This document shows positions 11,881 to 25,861 of a DNA stretch of 64,000 nt, piece by piece. The notes under the pieces were generated by a model. That model did no database searches, was not told the origin of the DNA, and saw only the letters and a list, made by a program, of their open reading frames with translations. The translations under genes were made by a program, and so were the position numbers. This DNA is from Crotophaga sulcirostris. Lineage: Eukaryota > Chordata > Aves > Cuculiformes > Crotophagidae. Within the stretch, counting starts at the first letter, position 1, and each line of letters opens with the position of its first letter. The stretch spans positions 1 to 64,000 of the forward strand of contig VYZB01000077.1 of the NCBI GenBank assembly GCA_013397455.1, read 5' to 3'.

Positions 11881-14094
11881 CCTGAGATGCACTCCACTAT
11901 AAAATTGAGGTGTGTGTCCCTGCAGGGCTATGCTGTTATCACACCAGAAGAGGACAGAATATGCAGCAAGAAGAGAAAAACTGTTGCTGAAACATTCTCA
12001 TCCATGCATCAGAAGGCAAGCATGTCAGCAGTGAAAGTGTGCGTGTGTGTTTATGTGTACATGTGTGTACGTATATGCAGTGATCCCACCTTCACCATTG
12101 CTACTTTCCCACCTAAACCCTGCACATGATGGTTGCAAGGACAATTGTGAAGAGCAGGAATGGCTGCAGTACTGCAACAGGCTGCCTTGATAATCTTATT
12201 CTGGCACAGGGAACAACTGATTTCTTCAGACTACGCATGCCAGCCCTGAGTAGTTTTTGAAATGGAGCACATGTATTCTAAGCATCCTTGCTCTCTCTTT
12301 CTGTATAGATACATAGATGACATAGTCACTAAATTTAGTAGTTGCTATAGTAGACAGTGTATTATTGTTTTAAAAACAGGAAGTAACACATTCTCTCCAT
12401 TCTTTAGTATTTACTTTTATGGATTTTAATGTACATTTAAAAAACAGATTTCAGACATGAGCACTGTCAATGATTAAAGCATTTTTTCCCTTTTTCCTAG
12501 AATTGTCTTTCATGTAATGCTTTCCAGACTAGCTCAGCTTTTCATAAACAGTGTAGTGAAATTGTAATAGCATTGCTGCAGGTTTGTTGAGAGTAAAGCC
12601 ATATTAACTCTGGCTGGCTGTTGGCTTGGCAAAATTTGCCAGCTGCATGATGCAAGGTCAGTCTTTTTCTTTTTTCTTTTTTTTTCTTTGTTTCCCCAGC
12701 ACCATCCAAATCTCTTTCTCTTTTCCAGAGTATTATATCATTTGCCATTTTTTTTTTCCAGAGCACTTAGTGTAATATATCCCTGAAGCAGAGAAACAGC
12801 TATATTTTGACATTTAGCAAAAACAAAGCACAGAGAATAAAGACTCAAAAACAAAGACAATCAGACTTGTCTTCTGAAAGGTGCACAAAGAATGAATACT
12901 CATGACTATAGACTATGCTTTTCAAATCTGGAAGCCTAAAATTAAGCTCTTAATGAAGGGTGGTCCTGGTCTGTGTCACTGTATCAAACATTGAGTGTAA
13001 GACCATGTTCATGAGGAAGATCTAAAAAAGGAGTATTCAGTTTTACTATTCACCCTTTTCTTTTAATAATTCACTCAAAAGTAAGTGGTCTCACTAGAGG
13101 AGAGAAGGGATTGCTAGCTGAAGTGTTATTCTTCAAGTATCATATATAATCTGACAAGAAAATAAACTCCTTGGCATTTCTTACACTTTCTTAATGGATT
13201 CCAAGTGCCATCATAGCCAACAGTAAGGAAAGGTAGGAAGAACCTCAAATAGCTTGTGGAAAGAAAAGCAGAGGGACAACACTAAGACACAGAGTTCCAA
13301 TTTAATTAAAAGCTAGGAAGTCTTTGGTTGTTAGATGAGTACTTAAATTAATATGTTCAGAAATAGAGCTGGAGAGGGAAATTATTTTCCATTCTGTGAT
13401 AATTTCCAAATTACCGGAATATTTTTCATCTTGCTTTTGCAGGAAAAGTCAAACATTTGAAAACTTTCATATAACTGAGGTCCAACCATATTTAGTTTCA
13501 GTAACTCTCAAACACAAGGTGTTTCCAACATAAAATGTGTTTCCTAAGATCCTTGGCAGTCACCAACTGGATCGAACACAATTATTGTTAATAGTAACAG
13601 TAATAGATATGCATTACTGAATGCTAGTCTAAAATGTGATGGGCTTCTGCATAACCAGCATGCTATTATTGTGCCAATTGCAGTTTGCAATGGCCAGGAT
13701 TCCTCCAACCTCAGCCCCAGAGCAGGTAAGGGTCCAGAGCTGTGGGACTCAGAGGGCCTGGACCTTCAACCTGAGGTCATTCATGCAATAGAACTGATGC
13801 AGAGGCATGACACTTGAAAACTCATCACAGAGTTGATGTCCTCCAGGCACAGAGATCCCTGTTCTCAGGATGAACAGTTTCTCCAGCTACCTGGAAATCC
13901 TGAGGCTCGTCAGTCCTTGAACCATATTTCAGATGGCTGCCAAGGAGGCAGGAAAACTGGCAAGTTTCTAATCGAAGTCTGCCCAGCATTTAAAGTTCAC
14001 CTGTCATCCACTAGGGTGTAGGAAAGTCTGACCATCTGCTTTCCCCACAGCCCTCCCTACCAGAAATGTAGGAAGCACTGGCATTGCCAGCCGG
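11881..14094. other. Intergenic DNA, no gene recognised
   Basis: No gene was seen. A degenerate GT-rich tract lies at about 12036-12076, and a T/C-rich stretch at 12664-12695. The 13680-14020 part is somewhat more GC-rich but has no recognised family or coding motif. Confidence 0.6.
12036..12076 (+). repeat. Degenerate (GT)n microsatellite
   Basis: Alternating GT with scattered interruptions (GTGTGCGTGTGTGTTTATGT, then a further GT-rich stretch with TA and CA interruptions). It is short and imperfect. Confidence 0.7.
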
Positions 14095-14668
14095 TCGAGG
14101 GAGGGGATTGTCCTGCTCTGCTCTGCACTGGTGCAGCTCCATCTCGAGTACTGTGTGCAGTTTTGGGTGCCATAGTAATAAAAGGACATCAAACTACTCA
14201 AGAGTGTCCAGAGGAGGGCCACAAAGCTGGTGGAAGGTCTAGAGGGGAAGTCATATGATGAGTGGTTGAAGTCACTTGGTCTGTTCAGCCTGGAGCAGAG
14301 GAGGCTGAGAGGGGATCTCATAGCTGTTTACTGCCTTCTCACAAGGGAAGGAGGAGAAACTGGTGCTGATCTCTTCTCTCTGGTGACCCACAATAGGACT
14401 TGAGGGAATGACAGGAAGATATGCCAGAGAAGGTTTTAGATTAGATATGAAGAAGATTTTCTTCACCCAGCAGGTGGTGGAGCACTGGCAGAGCTCCCCA
14501 GGGAAGTGGTCATGGCATCAGGTGTGCCAGTATTCAAGAAGCATTTGGACAGTGCCCTCAGACACATGGTGTGAATGTTGGGAGTGTCCTGTGTAGGGAA
14601 AGGAGTTGGACTTGCTGATCTTTTTGGGTCCCTTCCAACGCAAGTAATTCTATGATTCTGTGAATCTA
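14095..14668 (+). mobile_element. CR1 LINE, 5'-truncated, with typical 3' tail
   Basis: A continuous 0.57 kb match to the C-terminal coding and 3' part of an avian CR1 on the plus strand. Landmarks in order are GTGTCCAGAGGAGGGCCAC (14206), GTTCAGCCTGGAGCAGAGGAG (14283), GAGAGGGGATCTCATAGCTG, TTCACCCAGCAGGTGGTGGAG (14462), GGACTTGCTGATCTTTTTGGG and the terminal TCTATGATTCTGTGAATC at about 14650-14667. The reading frame is broken. Loss of the 5' end is usual for CR1 insertions, which arise by target-primed reverse transcription that often stops early. Confidence 0.93.
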
Positions 14669-15689
14669 TAACCATAGATGTGTACAGTTCATGTACTCTG
14701 GCAGCCTGCTCTGGCTGCTTTGGAAAGGATACTCCTTTGAAGGACCCATTTGTGCAACCCTGCTCTGTAGAAATAAAAACTTACATGACCCAAACACTTT
14801 GAAGTTTACAACATGAAATCAGAAACATGGCACATCTTACCTTACAAAATAAGCAAGAGCAAATTCTATTCTTACTAAAGAATTTATTCTCTTTTTTTTT
14901 AACTCACTTCAACCATTAGTCGGTTTACCTCTACAGCATTAGGCTCTTCTGCCAAGTTGATAGCCTCACTGCTGCCTGAAACTTCTCGCAAAGCAAACAA
15001 AAAAAAAACCCCAGTGCTTATGGGTTCATGATCACCCCTTTGGTATCTATGGGTCAATCAGTTCCAGCATGCTTGTTTTTCTTTTTCTCGCTCTATGAAA
15101 AGGACAGACTCACTGCTGAACCTAAAATCTGAGTGACTGGTCATTTCAAACAAGCCCAGATTCTGTGAAAGACAAAGAAGACAACATGTATAAGCTCCAT
15201 TATCATGTGTATGGGTAAGATAGAAGTTTCTTAGGCAGACTTACACAGCGTTGTTATAAGGGCAGACTGTGGCTTTCCATATTAGAAGCCTTGAGTCCCC
15301 CAAAAACATGTCTATCCAATTCTTTCTGTTGTCTCTCTATTTCTCCAATAGAGTCACATGACCTCTCTTCCAAAGTGCTGATTCCATGGCTGCTTCAAAA
15401 ATTCTGGACCCTCTTTCAGGCAGATTTCAATCCCTCACTGTTTCCTATAGCACTCTCACAGAGTTGTGCTTAACTTCTGGCAGCGTTGTTTCTTACTGTC
15501 TATTCCATCTAGACCACAAACCGTTTAATTCTGCTTCTGGAGACTCCTCCTACAGCACAAAGTTGTACAAAGATGGTAGAAAGCTCCACCTCCGGCTGCT
15601 TTAAGAGTTAATTATGTGTACAGGCTTTGGCCATGGACCATCCTGACAACACTGTGTTCCCAAAAGAGCCATGCAGTAAGTCAGGTATT
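14669..15689. other. Intergenic DNA, no gene recognised
   Basis: No domain, exon structure or known repeat was recognised. The overlapping short frames at 15290-15604 have low-complexity serine/leucine-rich translations without motifs. Confidence 0.55.
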
Positions 15690-16720
15690 ATTTAAAGCTT
15701 AGGACATAAGACTGGAAGGAGCATCAAATCCAGTCCCATTTTACTTAAGGAAAAAATTTACTATAATCCCATTCCTGCAATTAACTTATAATTCAATTTC
15801 TCCTCAGCCTTCATTTTGGTAGGCTAAAGCCAAGCTATCTTAGAGTTTGACTACATCTGAGTCCTGTTGCCAAGCTGGGCAGCTGCGGGATGGATGTGAC
15901 CTAGAAGCCGTGTAGAAGCCCCTACAGAGCATTGTGCTAGTGTTAATATTCCCTGCAGAGAGGCTGGGCATGCTGTCTTGGACACTACTCCGTTAGCACT
16001 TCTCTGTGGCTCTGATCAATGTTGCTGGAGTAATTTGTATTGAGACTACCACAGAAGATGTCCTGTCAAAAGCTCCAGATGTGCTAAACATGTACCCAGG
16101 AATGGGCAGGGGAGGAGGTGGCATATCTCAGTCAGATGGGAGGTGGTTGCTGCCTCCACTGAAAAAAACATGCAAGCTTGTCACCAACTGTCTTGCATGT
16201 GCCAGACTTTCCTTGGGAAAGGTAGTCTAGTAAGACCTGGTTGCAAGATAGACTGGTTTTCGTAAAAGAAAGCATGTGGCCCTCAAGCTTGGAGAGTCAC
16301 AGTTCCAGGTTATCTACATGTGCTCTTAAAACATTGTTACCTTTCTCAGTCAGTGATTTCTACTGAAAATATTAAGTAAGACTGGCCCAACATGGATCCT
16401 TTGTGAATGCCTCTAATAACTTTCTGTTAGCCTCTGAGTTCCCTTTGAAGCAAAACTCATGAAGTTTTCTTTTTAGCCAGTTCCTTACTCACCTTGCGAT
16501 TTTTCTTCTAATTCCCATTTATTTCAGTTTAACTAATAATTTCCTATGTGGCAGCATATCAAATGCTTTACTGAAATCCAGATAGATCTACTGTATTTCT
16601 CTAGTCTGAAAATCCATTTTTATTAAAGAATAATATTGGGCTAAACTTCAAGATCAGTCTCTGGTAACCTTATATTGCATTTTATCCTATTTTCCTTTTA
16701 CCTCCATGTGCTTAATTATT
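15690..16720 (-). mobile_element. Old CR1/L3-like LINE remnant with reverse transcriptase motif
   Basis: This is far more diverged than the other CR1 copies. Read on the minus strand, 16547-16592 encodes YLDFSKAFDMLPH, the signature of the LINE reverse transcriptase finger/palm region in the CR1/L3/L2 group. Downstream (about 16435-16546) comes KLLVKLK with GIRRKIA and VRNWLKRKL, matching the conserved K-L-x-GI...W-I-x-NWL block. Further left (about 16340-16430) a worn version of the usual PQGSVLGP segment is visible (GSMLGQS). The left end at 15700-15740 (AGACTGGAAGGAGCATC, CAAATCCAGTCCC) resembles a CR1-type 3' terminus. Stops and frameshifts are frequent, so it is dead. Treating both ends as one insertion is an inference. 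Confidence 0.75.
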
Positions 16721-19700
16721 TTTACTTTAAAATTAGTCCCTGGTCTCTTAATAAAGTTCAGACTATGTTAATATGTTTGACATTACCCAGAACTTTTTCC
16801 CCTCTTTTCTGTTCTCTGTTTACACAATACTACCAATTATCTCAACTTATTAAATATCCCCATTAACTGGTTTTGAAATGGGAGTACATTCACAATTAGG
16901 CTAGAACTTAAGTTCAACGAGTGTTGTTTCCATCTCAAGTGCCTTAATTTCTACTTGTGCCCTTTCAGATTTGTTAACTATTCTGCCTTTGAACCCATGT
17001 TTGACATCACTGTCTTTATTAAAAGCAGAGACTCCTTGTTTCCTAAATTTTGGTGGAGTCTGGTTCAAACCCTGCTGACCCCAGGACTGTGCAACGAACA
17101 AAGTCATCTCATAGCATCTCCAGCTCAGTGATTTTGTTCTGTGAGGTTATACAGCTTGCTATGTGAGAGTTTACTTACTGTTTATAAATACGTTACAGGG
17201 ACTGTTTATTCAGAACGTTGTACACCTGGTTTGTAACATATTTTGGGTTGGTTGAGAGGACTATATTTCTCACTGTTTTAGAATCACAAATAATTTAGAG
17301 TTGTCTGCACTCATAAAAGTGTGAGAATATAGGAAAAGCTGACATTCTCTGAAGCTGTGTGTACATCTTGGAATAATATGTAACACTATGGCATTGATTT
17401 TGATATTTTAAATATCAAACTGATATAGCTCTTAAGAAAGCACAGTACCACAACTTTATGGCAGCCATATGACTAAATCACACGTGGGCATGTTGTTCTT
17501 GAAAAGGCCAAAGAACTCTTAAATTTTGGTTTTCGTTCAGATTAAGAAACAAAAATCAAAACAAATGTTCTTATTCTTTGTTCTTTATTGACTAGATAAC
17601 AGGAGGTTACTTTGAAATGACTTTGTGCAGTTATTATTATTGGAGAGCTGTTTTCTACAACACAGATTTCAGAGTCTGCAAAACAGCCTAGCAGTTCTCA
17701 ACTTTTTACACTGAAAATAGGTTCTCTTGAAAAAGAAACCAAGATGAATGCCAAAATCAAAGAAGCCTAAACATTCAGTAACCTTTTGGCCCACATCTTT
17801 CTAAAGCACCTGCGGTGATATAGGAAGAAAAAAATTTAAAACCAGATCCTTTGCAGGATTCTTAACATAGGCTGTTAGTGAGCCTTTGTGAAAAAGTGCA
17901 CAAAACCACACTCACTCACACTCTCACACAGATATATCTAAGCAGGAGGGACAAAAGGAGCAGGTTACCCTGACAATAAACTGATGTTAGCCAAATGTGA
18001 CCTAATTTCTCCACACAACAATCCAGGCAGAATTGCTTCCAAGGGATTTGCTTACACAGAGAAAAATCCTCCTTTTGATATCTTCTTCATGCTGATTTTT
18101 TTGAGGGGAGGGGATTGTTTATTGTTTGTTTAGTTTTTTGCAATTAGTATCCCAAATGTTAAGCCCTTCTTCAATAATCTATAATGTAACTGCTTACCCA
18201 CTTTTCCAAAGTACATTAATTTGACTGAGAAAGTCCACATTTAGTCAGCAAAAGTGCCCTACTTATATTTGAAGTTCTGTTGTTCTAGGAACCATGCAAA
18301 CACATGTGAGGGAATGGACTTTCCCCTAAATCACTTGCAATAAGTAAAAATTCCAGTCAAGATAAATACAGATCAGAGCACGCAAAGAAATAGTAAAGAA
18401 AGGGATGTAATCTGCATCACATCTGTGTACATTAAAATGATTTAACGGCCACCTTTTTTCACTCTAAAATGTAGAAATAAGTTAAATATGCAGGAAATAA
18501 GCAAGGAATACCTATGGTAAGTTAACACTCTCCTCAAGCTGTCATTTTATTAGCTTGGCAAATGATGGAATGTAAAATAATGGGGGGAAAGTCTAAACCT
18601 GTCAGAGGTGACCTGAATGATTCTAGAAGTTGTAAATTCCCGTTTAGATAAAATACCCACTCCACATCAATTAGTTAGGGGCTCTACACTGTTACAAGTA
18701 CTGCCCTTTGGGTAAGATACTAAAAATATATCTTTTTTTTTTCCATAAGATCATTTTATAAATGGGGGGAGGTTAACAAGGATCTTAGAAGCTGTTGTCC
18801 ACTCCTGAGACTGACCTTCTTTTCCCACTTGACAGTCAAACTGTGTGTATTTAAAGGGCATTTGGTAAGCTTCACTTCCTACACTTTGAAATATTGAATA
18901 ATTCTATGGTAAATATATATATATATTGCCATATCCTGTGTGACTTTTGTCCAGTACAGTGCAATTGTAGTAATGGCCAGATTCAGTATGATGCAGAAAT
19001 TACGGCAACCTATCTACAAAATGCAAAATATAATCATATGTCAAATGTAAATAAAACATTCAGACATCGAAGGGATGATGTGCATGCATGACTTGCTTCT
19101 GTAGCATCTCCCCCATCATTCCCCTAGAAACTCAGTATGTGTCCATATAACAGAAATCTAATCATCACATGTTGCTTTTATGGTTAAAATTTAAGGGTCC
19201 ATGCTATTGACTGGTAATTGACACTGTGTCAATACAATGTATCTAAGTCATTCTAGCATATATCAATTATACAAACAAAGTAGTGTAATTCTCTGGAGTG
19301 AAAATTCAAATAGAGAGAGTGTTTAAAACTGAAAAAAAACCCTGTCTCTGGGGTCTTTTTTACGCATGTCTGTGAATTATTTCACACCATCCTTGGCTGC
19401 TCTTAAAGAAATTTCCAGAATCTGCTGGGAGTTACTTTATTTCTTGAAAACACATTTAACAGTGCTGTTTGCTGAGCATTATCACGTATCCAAACCCACA
19501 TCCCGTTTGTGTCAAGACGGAGTAGAAGCAGGATGATCCATTGTCACACTCAGCTTGGTTATGGAATAGTTACAGGGTCATTTTCACTGGAAGACTTTGT
19601 GGAAGAAGCATATCCACGGTCAGACACTGACAATGCAACATGCTGACGCTCACAGAGTGAAAGGATTTCCAAGCACAGGGCAGAAGACACAACTCAAAGG

Positions 19701-22700
19701 TAAATTTTAAAGAAAGACAATATTTAGTAATGTATCATAAGATTGAGAGACACAGAGAAATGAGATCCGAAGTACAGGTGGTGTTGCAGAAGAGTGGCAA
19801 ACCAGTTTAACATGGAGGAGAATGCCAAAGAGAAAACATAAAGGGCATGAAAGAGGAACAATTAGTTTGCATAAACAGTTATGCACAACCATTTGAGATC
19901 CCCTAAAGTGTCCAGGGCATCTTCACAAAAGAGGTAAATTAAATTACAAAGAACACACAGGAGACCCAAACCAACAGCTGGGTGCCAGCTAGAGTACTCC
20001 AATTGCACTAGATCATTCAGCTTGGACAACCAAGCTTAGCCCAAAAGTTTAAGTGGACTAGGATTAAAGTACAGTTTTCGAGAGCTGCAAGGATCTTGAA
20101 AATTTAGCTTTGCCTCATTGAGTCTTCTTACTGAGCAAAGTTGGGAGTTCATAAAACCAATAAGGATATATTTTTATGTTCCACAGTCCTTTCTGGCACC
20201 AATACCTATCTGAAATGTATTCTCAAATACTGACCACAGACAGTTTCTCTTTCCAAAGCCTATCCACCAACTCAACCTCTCTGTGATACAGTAGTCACCA
20301 CTCATCCTCGTATTTTCTATGATGTTCTCCCTTTCTTTCAGCCCTGCTTCTTCACTTGCAAATATTGACCCAACCTTACCTCACTTTACATTTTAGAACT
20401 CCTTTCCTCTCCTTTCAGAATTAAAAAAATGCTTATATATATATTGTAACTCGTCTTGTTGTTTAAATATTGATGTATTTTTTATTCTTTGGCAAATTTA
20501 CTTTGCCCTTTCACTTGCAATTATCAAAACATTTTTGCATATGTTCTTCCATGCATTGCAGAGATGGGGTTTGGACAGCTTAAACCTGCTTTAGACAGTG
20601 TTTGTTTTACAGTTTTCCGTCTCTGTGTTAAGGATTGCCTATTTGCTCTTTGGCTTTTAAGATCATGGAGAAAGTTCAAGACTCTACTCCTTGCTCAAAC
20701 AGCCCTCTGTCATTCGGCACCTGTTTGGTTCTACAACCTTGATCTCATTTCTCAGGTCCAGCCAAGCTATTCAATTCAAAGTCCAAGACACAGGTAAATA
20801 TCACCTTTGTAGCACTTCACCTTTGTTACATGGCAGGAGTTGATTATAATCCCAAATATGTGAGCCAAGCTTTAGGACTGATCCAAACTCTGTCTCTGCT
20901 ACTTTGAAATCCAACCAAATAATCAGCAACCAAAAAAAGTGTAGCAATGGAAATATTTCCTTCCTTTTTTTCCATGCTACCTGGCACCAGCAGTTCTGTA
21001 AATTAAAGTTCAGTAGCATTCAGAGATTCTGTCTGTATTGAGACATTTAAGAGAGTACAATGGATCACAGTGAAGGCCCACTGATATCTGTATCCATTGG
21101 CAGTGGGCCAGATCTCCTACTGTGTTAAGGGCAAAAGAGTGCACACTGTAAATGTTAGACAGACAGGTCATTGATCCATTTGTTTTCCTGTGATTTTTCC
21201 CAGGCTTGATGCCTTCTCCAGTCTTCCTGACTACACCCATTATCTGTTCCAGCAATTGACCTACCGCACAGGGTGAATTTTATGTGATATAAGCCTTTGG
21301 TGAATCAGATGTTTCCCATAAACATTCAGTTTTTCAATCTAGGATTTCTTAAGAGAACTTATTGCTATAAAGCAGAAAGATACTGAAATCATTATGAGCT
21401 TCACATTTCACAATGGCAGAGCATGTACTTGTAAATATTTTGCTTTTATAGAATGAAACTGAGCCTCTTTTGTTTGCCTATCCTCATTCGTTTGAAATGA
21501 GATCTCCCTTTGACACCGTGTCTCAAAAAATGCACTTTAAATGTTTCATGCAGCTTGCTTCATTTCAGAATACTGGCATTCACCTCTGGTTTATGTTGGG
21601 ATTTTTTGCCTTTTTTGGCATCCATAAAACAGCACATTAGTCCAACTGCAGATGGACTAGCTCCAAAACAGTTCAAGAGCTGTTGTCTTATTTTCAGGTA
21701 TTTCTGAGATCTGTTAAAGTCCCTTTAGCTCCATTCTAACATAGGAAGCATTGTAATACCAAGGCAGGTATTTTTCCTTCATAAGAATTTTAAATCATAT
21801 GAAAGACAAGGGACAAAGAAACTGGCAAGCAACGGGCTTCCTAAACACGAATCCGAGATTCAACCGGACCTTACATATATTTCAGTGGGATGATTTCAAA
21901 ACTTTTATTTTGTTTCTTTTTCCAAACCTATGTTCTGCAGATTCTAAAATCTTCCATATTCCTATATGTGGCTGTATGTAATGTTTTGACCAGAAACAAC
22001 TGAAATTTTACAGAATTCAGTATCTAGCTGACTGTCTATGAGGGTTTATTAGAAAGCTGACCATTTTGGCCAAGAACAAGGGCAGCATTTAGGAGTCCCT
22101 GGAGGTTTCATTTTTCACGTAAAGCAGGTCTACAGATAGCCAGCCCATAGATCAGGAATGGGTAGAGAGATGCAAAGCTCAAAGCTACTGTTGCTTAAAT
22201 TGATTGATAGCACGCTCACAGCATTTGTTAAATAGGAGAAAGTGCTTAGGCCTACATTTGCTAATGCCATTCAACCATCTGCTGTAAGCATTCCCTCAAG
22301 CAGGGCTATCATGAAGGCACCTTGGCTGAACTGCCTTGTCCTGAATGCTGTAACAGATATAGTGGGCTGCAATGAAGTGCTCTGAGGGGATATCCTATCA
22401 CACGCATTAGTAATTCTTCTTAAATTGAAAACTTAGTTCAATCCTTGTTGGTCATGGTCAATCTAGGTTGACAGGGTTGGTTTGTTTGAAGTTATTTAAT
22501 ATGCTAAGCAAGCAGAATCCACTTTATGGATAAGATCAGCCATTTTCATGGGCTTGGGAAGAATTCTCACCACCTTGCTGACCTTTTGCTCAGAAGCTAT
22601 GGTTACATTTCAAATATCTCACTTCAAATTATTTCCAGTTTTCTGAATATATTTATTCAAGCATTGCATTCCAGAAATTCTGTTTCCTTGGCATTTAAGC

Positions 22701-23956
22701 CATGGGATAAACGGTTTAAAGTGCCTGAATTTGCTTTGGAGAAAAGGTTCCTATACATTGCATACACCTTTGTCCACAAAATCTCACATTAAAATCAGAG
22801 CGAGTGGAAAGTAGCAAAAATATTTGCAGATAAAGACCACAGACTTGACAAAGCTCTTTCATTTCCTAGTTCTATAGCAATTCCTCTGTCTCACTTGTGA
22901 TTATGAAAGGATCTACATGATCGTGTTTTCTGTGGTAACAAGTGACAATTACTGGCTCACAAGAAACCTTGCTAACCTGCGTTACTGAGACTTCCTACTT
23001 CCATACTTCTTAGCCTAGGAAGAGTGGGACAGTTATAAAGGCTGTAGAAAGCCTGGAGGGTTTTGTTCAGCTCTGCTAAGTCTACTGCTAGAAAGACTCC
23101 TTACTGTCAGGTTTTGACTTGTTGTCTCCTGCAACATTGTGCTTGAATAATATGAGCATCATGAGGCTGCGCATTTCAAAGGAAATGCACTACTTGGCAA
23201 TCAAGGAGGAAGCACATACTGTGCTTAATTGTTAGTTGGCATTTAACCATATATGAATGTAGTATGGGATTAAAAATCTATCACAGTGCCAGGCACAGGA
23301 AAATAAATACACAACAGCAGAGACTACTTGGTGTGTATACGCACAACCCCATTCATCCTTGCTGCGATTACGGATATAAGATCATTTTCCTGAGGCATTC
23401 TCTAAGAAAATGATATACAAATGTTTAATTCTGAATTATATTTGCTAACAGAGGTTAAGGAGATCCCAGTAGTAAAAGTTTAGAATAAGTAATAATAAAC
23501 AGCTTGGTCAATAAGTAGGCTGAAGCATTAAAACTATATTTCCTTGCATCTCACACACACAGAAAAATGGCTGATGGTCTATTATTTTGAAAGACTGAAC
23601 CACCCCCAGCTGACTGTGTGTTTTACTCCCAGTTAAACATCTTCCTTAGCCTTTATTCCACTTATAAGTTTTCACTTTGGACAATTTGTTTTTAAATCTG
23701 AGGTTTGGGTCACCATAGAAAGAGTCAGTTTGTATGTTCTTTTTGGAGCTCTTGGGGACTGGGGGATGTTTTATGATTTGAAAGGTTTTCTCCTATTCCA
23801 AAATAATTTCCTGAAGTAAATCTCACCAGTTTGTATGCATCTATGTGATTATTTCTTCATTCAGATACATATAGTTGAATACATTTGCCATTGTTTGTGT
23901 CTGTGTTTAAAGATAAATGATATATATATGTAAATATATCTGTTATGGATGATCTG
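16721..23956. other. Intergenic DNA, no gene recognised
   Basis: Seven kilobases without a supported gene. The contents are AT-rich sequence, a short (TA)n at 18912-18926 and scattered A or T runs. The longest open frame (20489-20797, plus) shows no domain, and no splice sites were convincing. Confidence 0.6.
18912..18926. repeat. Short (TA)n microsatellite
   Basis: About seven TA units. It is too short to be more than a simple repeat. Confidence 0.7.
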
Positions 23957-24005
23957 AATGAATCACAGAATTGTTGAGGTTGGAAGAGTTCTTGTCCCTT
24001 GTGCC
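23957..24005 (-). mobile_element. CR1 LINE 3' terminal fragment, very short
   Basis: AATCACAGAATTGTTGAGG followed by TTGGAAGAGTTCTTG is the reverse complement of the CR1 3' end. Past about 24005 similarity fades, so only the last few dozen bases are recognisable. The decayed copy may extend to about 24100 (CTTCTCCAGACC). Confidence 0.65.
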
Positions 24006-25861
24006 ATTACTTCCCTTTAAGCGTTAAAGGATGAAGCATTCCTTTTAGCATCCCTTCTCCAGACCTTCTTGCTGCCTGAGCACTTGAGACATCAGCTTTA
24101 GAACTTGGAATTTCACCTCAAGATGTTCTATACACATAGTTATCGTGGGAATTACTATTACTTCCATCACTACTTTGGGGGGAAAAAAATAAACCAAAAT
24201 AACTAACATGAGTTATTACTCAATTGTCATTATTATATATAATGATGTTGTCTTGATGAAAAGCAGGCTACTTGAAGTATGTTTTACAAGAAAAAATTGG
24301 GTTTTTTAAAACCTGTTCTATGCTGTGACTTCCCTGTTCAGCTGGTAAGGCATTGAAAACAGAAATCTACTTTCTAACAACAACTGAAGTCTACAAGTAA
24401 AAATACATGTTGTGGCTCTGAAAAAAAAGATTGTAAATTGTTTGCCCAGTGAGCTACATGCTTCTCTGATATAGAGTGCATAAGCAGACTTATGTTTCAA
24501 CAATGAAGATCAGACAAAATGACTGTAAAGACAAAGAGGTTTTTGTCCTGCTTACAGCCATTCTGATGGAGTAGAATGAGCAGGGGAGGGAGGACACAGA
24601 AGTTATCCTGCCTCTCATGTCAAATACTTTGCACTTGTTTGGCCCACAGTAATATATAGGAGGAAAGATTTTATATGGGTATTTCATTGTTAATATTCAG
24701 GGCTGTCTAAAATGCATTATTTCCTCAATGTGAGTTCCAGCACGTCTTATAATTGCCTCTGTATACTTAATATTATATCATAAGATTGTATTGCAAATAC
24801 AATGGAGTTACACTGCATTTGGTTTAGTATTTATAACAACTCATGTCACAGACAATTATCCCTCAAGAGGCTACTGCTTATTTAACTGGAGTTTTGCAGG
24901 TGGGATCCAAACATATGGTTGGCACTCTGAAAGCTGTTGTTGAAAATCAGAAGATTTGACAGACCGAATGAGGTGCCCCATATCGGTATGCTGACAGGAA
25001 TACTGACAAGAGAAAAACAAAGTACGAACTGAAGTGCCAAGAGCATCATGCTCACTCTTTTTTGTTGTTTGTTTGTTTTTCTTCAGCGTGCAGTTTTCAC
25101 TGTTGTTCCCCAAGAATTCGAGAATGCTAGCAGAAGGAATTTGCTGGTTCAGTTTCCTGGATAACATTTCAATAGTGAAAACTATTTGCCTTGGCAAGAG
25201 GTTTTTGATTTTCCAACTATCAGTAACACGTGCAGCCAAAGTCTGAACCAACAGATACCTTGTGTTTACTGTTCCCAAATAAAATAAACAAATAAGTAAA
25301 AAGTTTTTCTTCAAACATCAGTTCACAATACATGGTCCCATCGATTCGAGTCAACGTATACTTACATAAAGTGTTTAGTCCTATAACATGCAGCAAAACT
25401 CTTTTTTTCATCTATCAAATAGTAGCATGTTTGGCTGCAATGGTTGAAAATTATTTCTCTTTCTTTAGCATCAAACTGGAGAAACTGAGATACAAAACAA
25501 AAAGCCAGCTGCTACAGTCTTCGTAGAAGACTATCCTTGTCTGACATTGGAGACAAATGATTTGTAACAGTGATCGAATGAAGATTATGATACACAGAAG
25601 GAGTTGTAATGGCTAACTGAAGAACAACTGAGGGCAGTTTGAAATACCTTCATTAGTTTCCTCAGGCTTTCTACAATGTATCTTCTTACAGAGGACAGTT
25701 TTGCACTCACCCTATGACCATCAATATCAAACAAGTACCTTTTAGGATTCAGCAGTTTGGTGGAATCAACAAAGAAGTCCAAAAAGAGTACAAAGAGAAG
25801 AAATCATGGAGGAAGAGCAAAGTAATCCCAATAATTTATTTTAAATATTATTTCTTTTAAT
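24006..25861. other. Intergenic DNA, no gene recognised
   Basis: No supported gene. A 147-codon minus-strand frame (24871-25314) is the longest here but is lysine/glutamine-rich without recognisable domains. A shorter one (25585-25782, minus) contains a GTGAGT donor-like site but no acceptor before it. Confidence 0.5.

Noticed and set aside
17692..17720. CAGTTCTCAACTTTTTACACTG resembling the end of a hAT transposon
   Set aside because: No matching inverted end or 8-base duplication could be found nearby, so it may be chance.
24871..25314. 147-codon minus-strand open frame
   Set aside because: Longest frame outside repeats apart from one antisense frame at 46.2 kb, but its translation has no domain, no conserved motif and no splice context. 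A frame of this length is possible by chance in 128 kb of two-strand sequence.
25585..25782. Minus-strand frame containing LLNPKRYLFDIDGHR followed by a GTGAGT donor-like site
   Set aside because: It looked like an exon end, but no AG acceptor with a pyrimidine tract opens it and the protein is not recognised.
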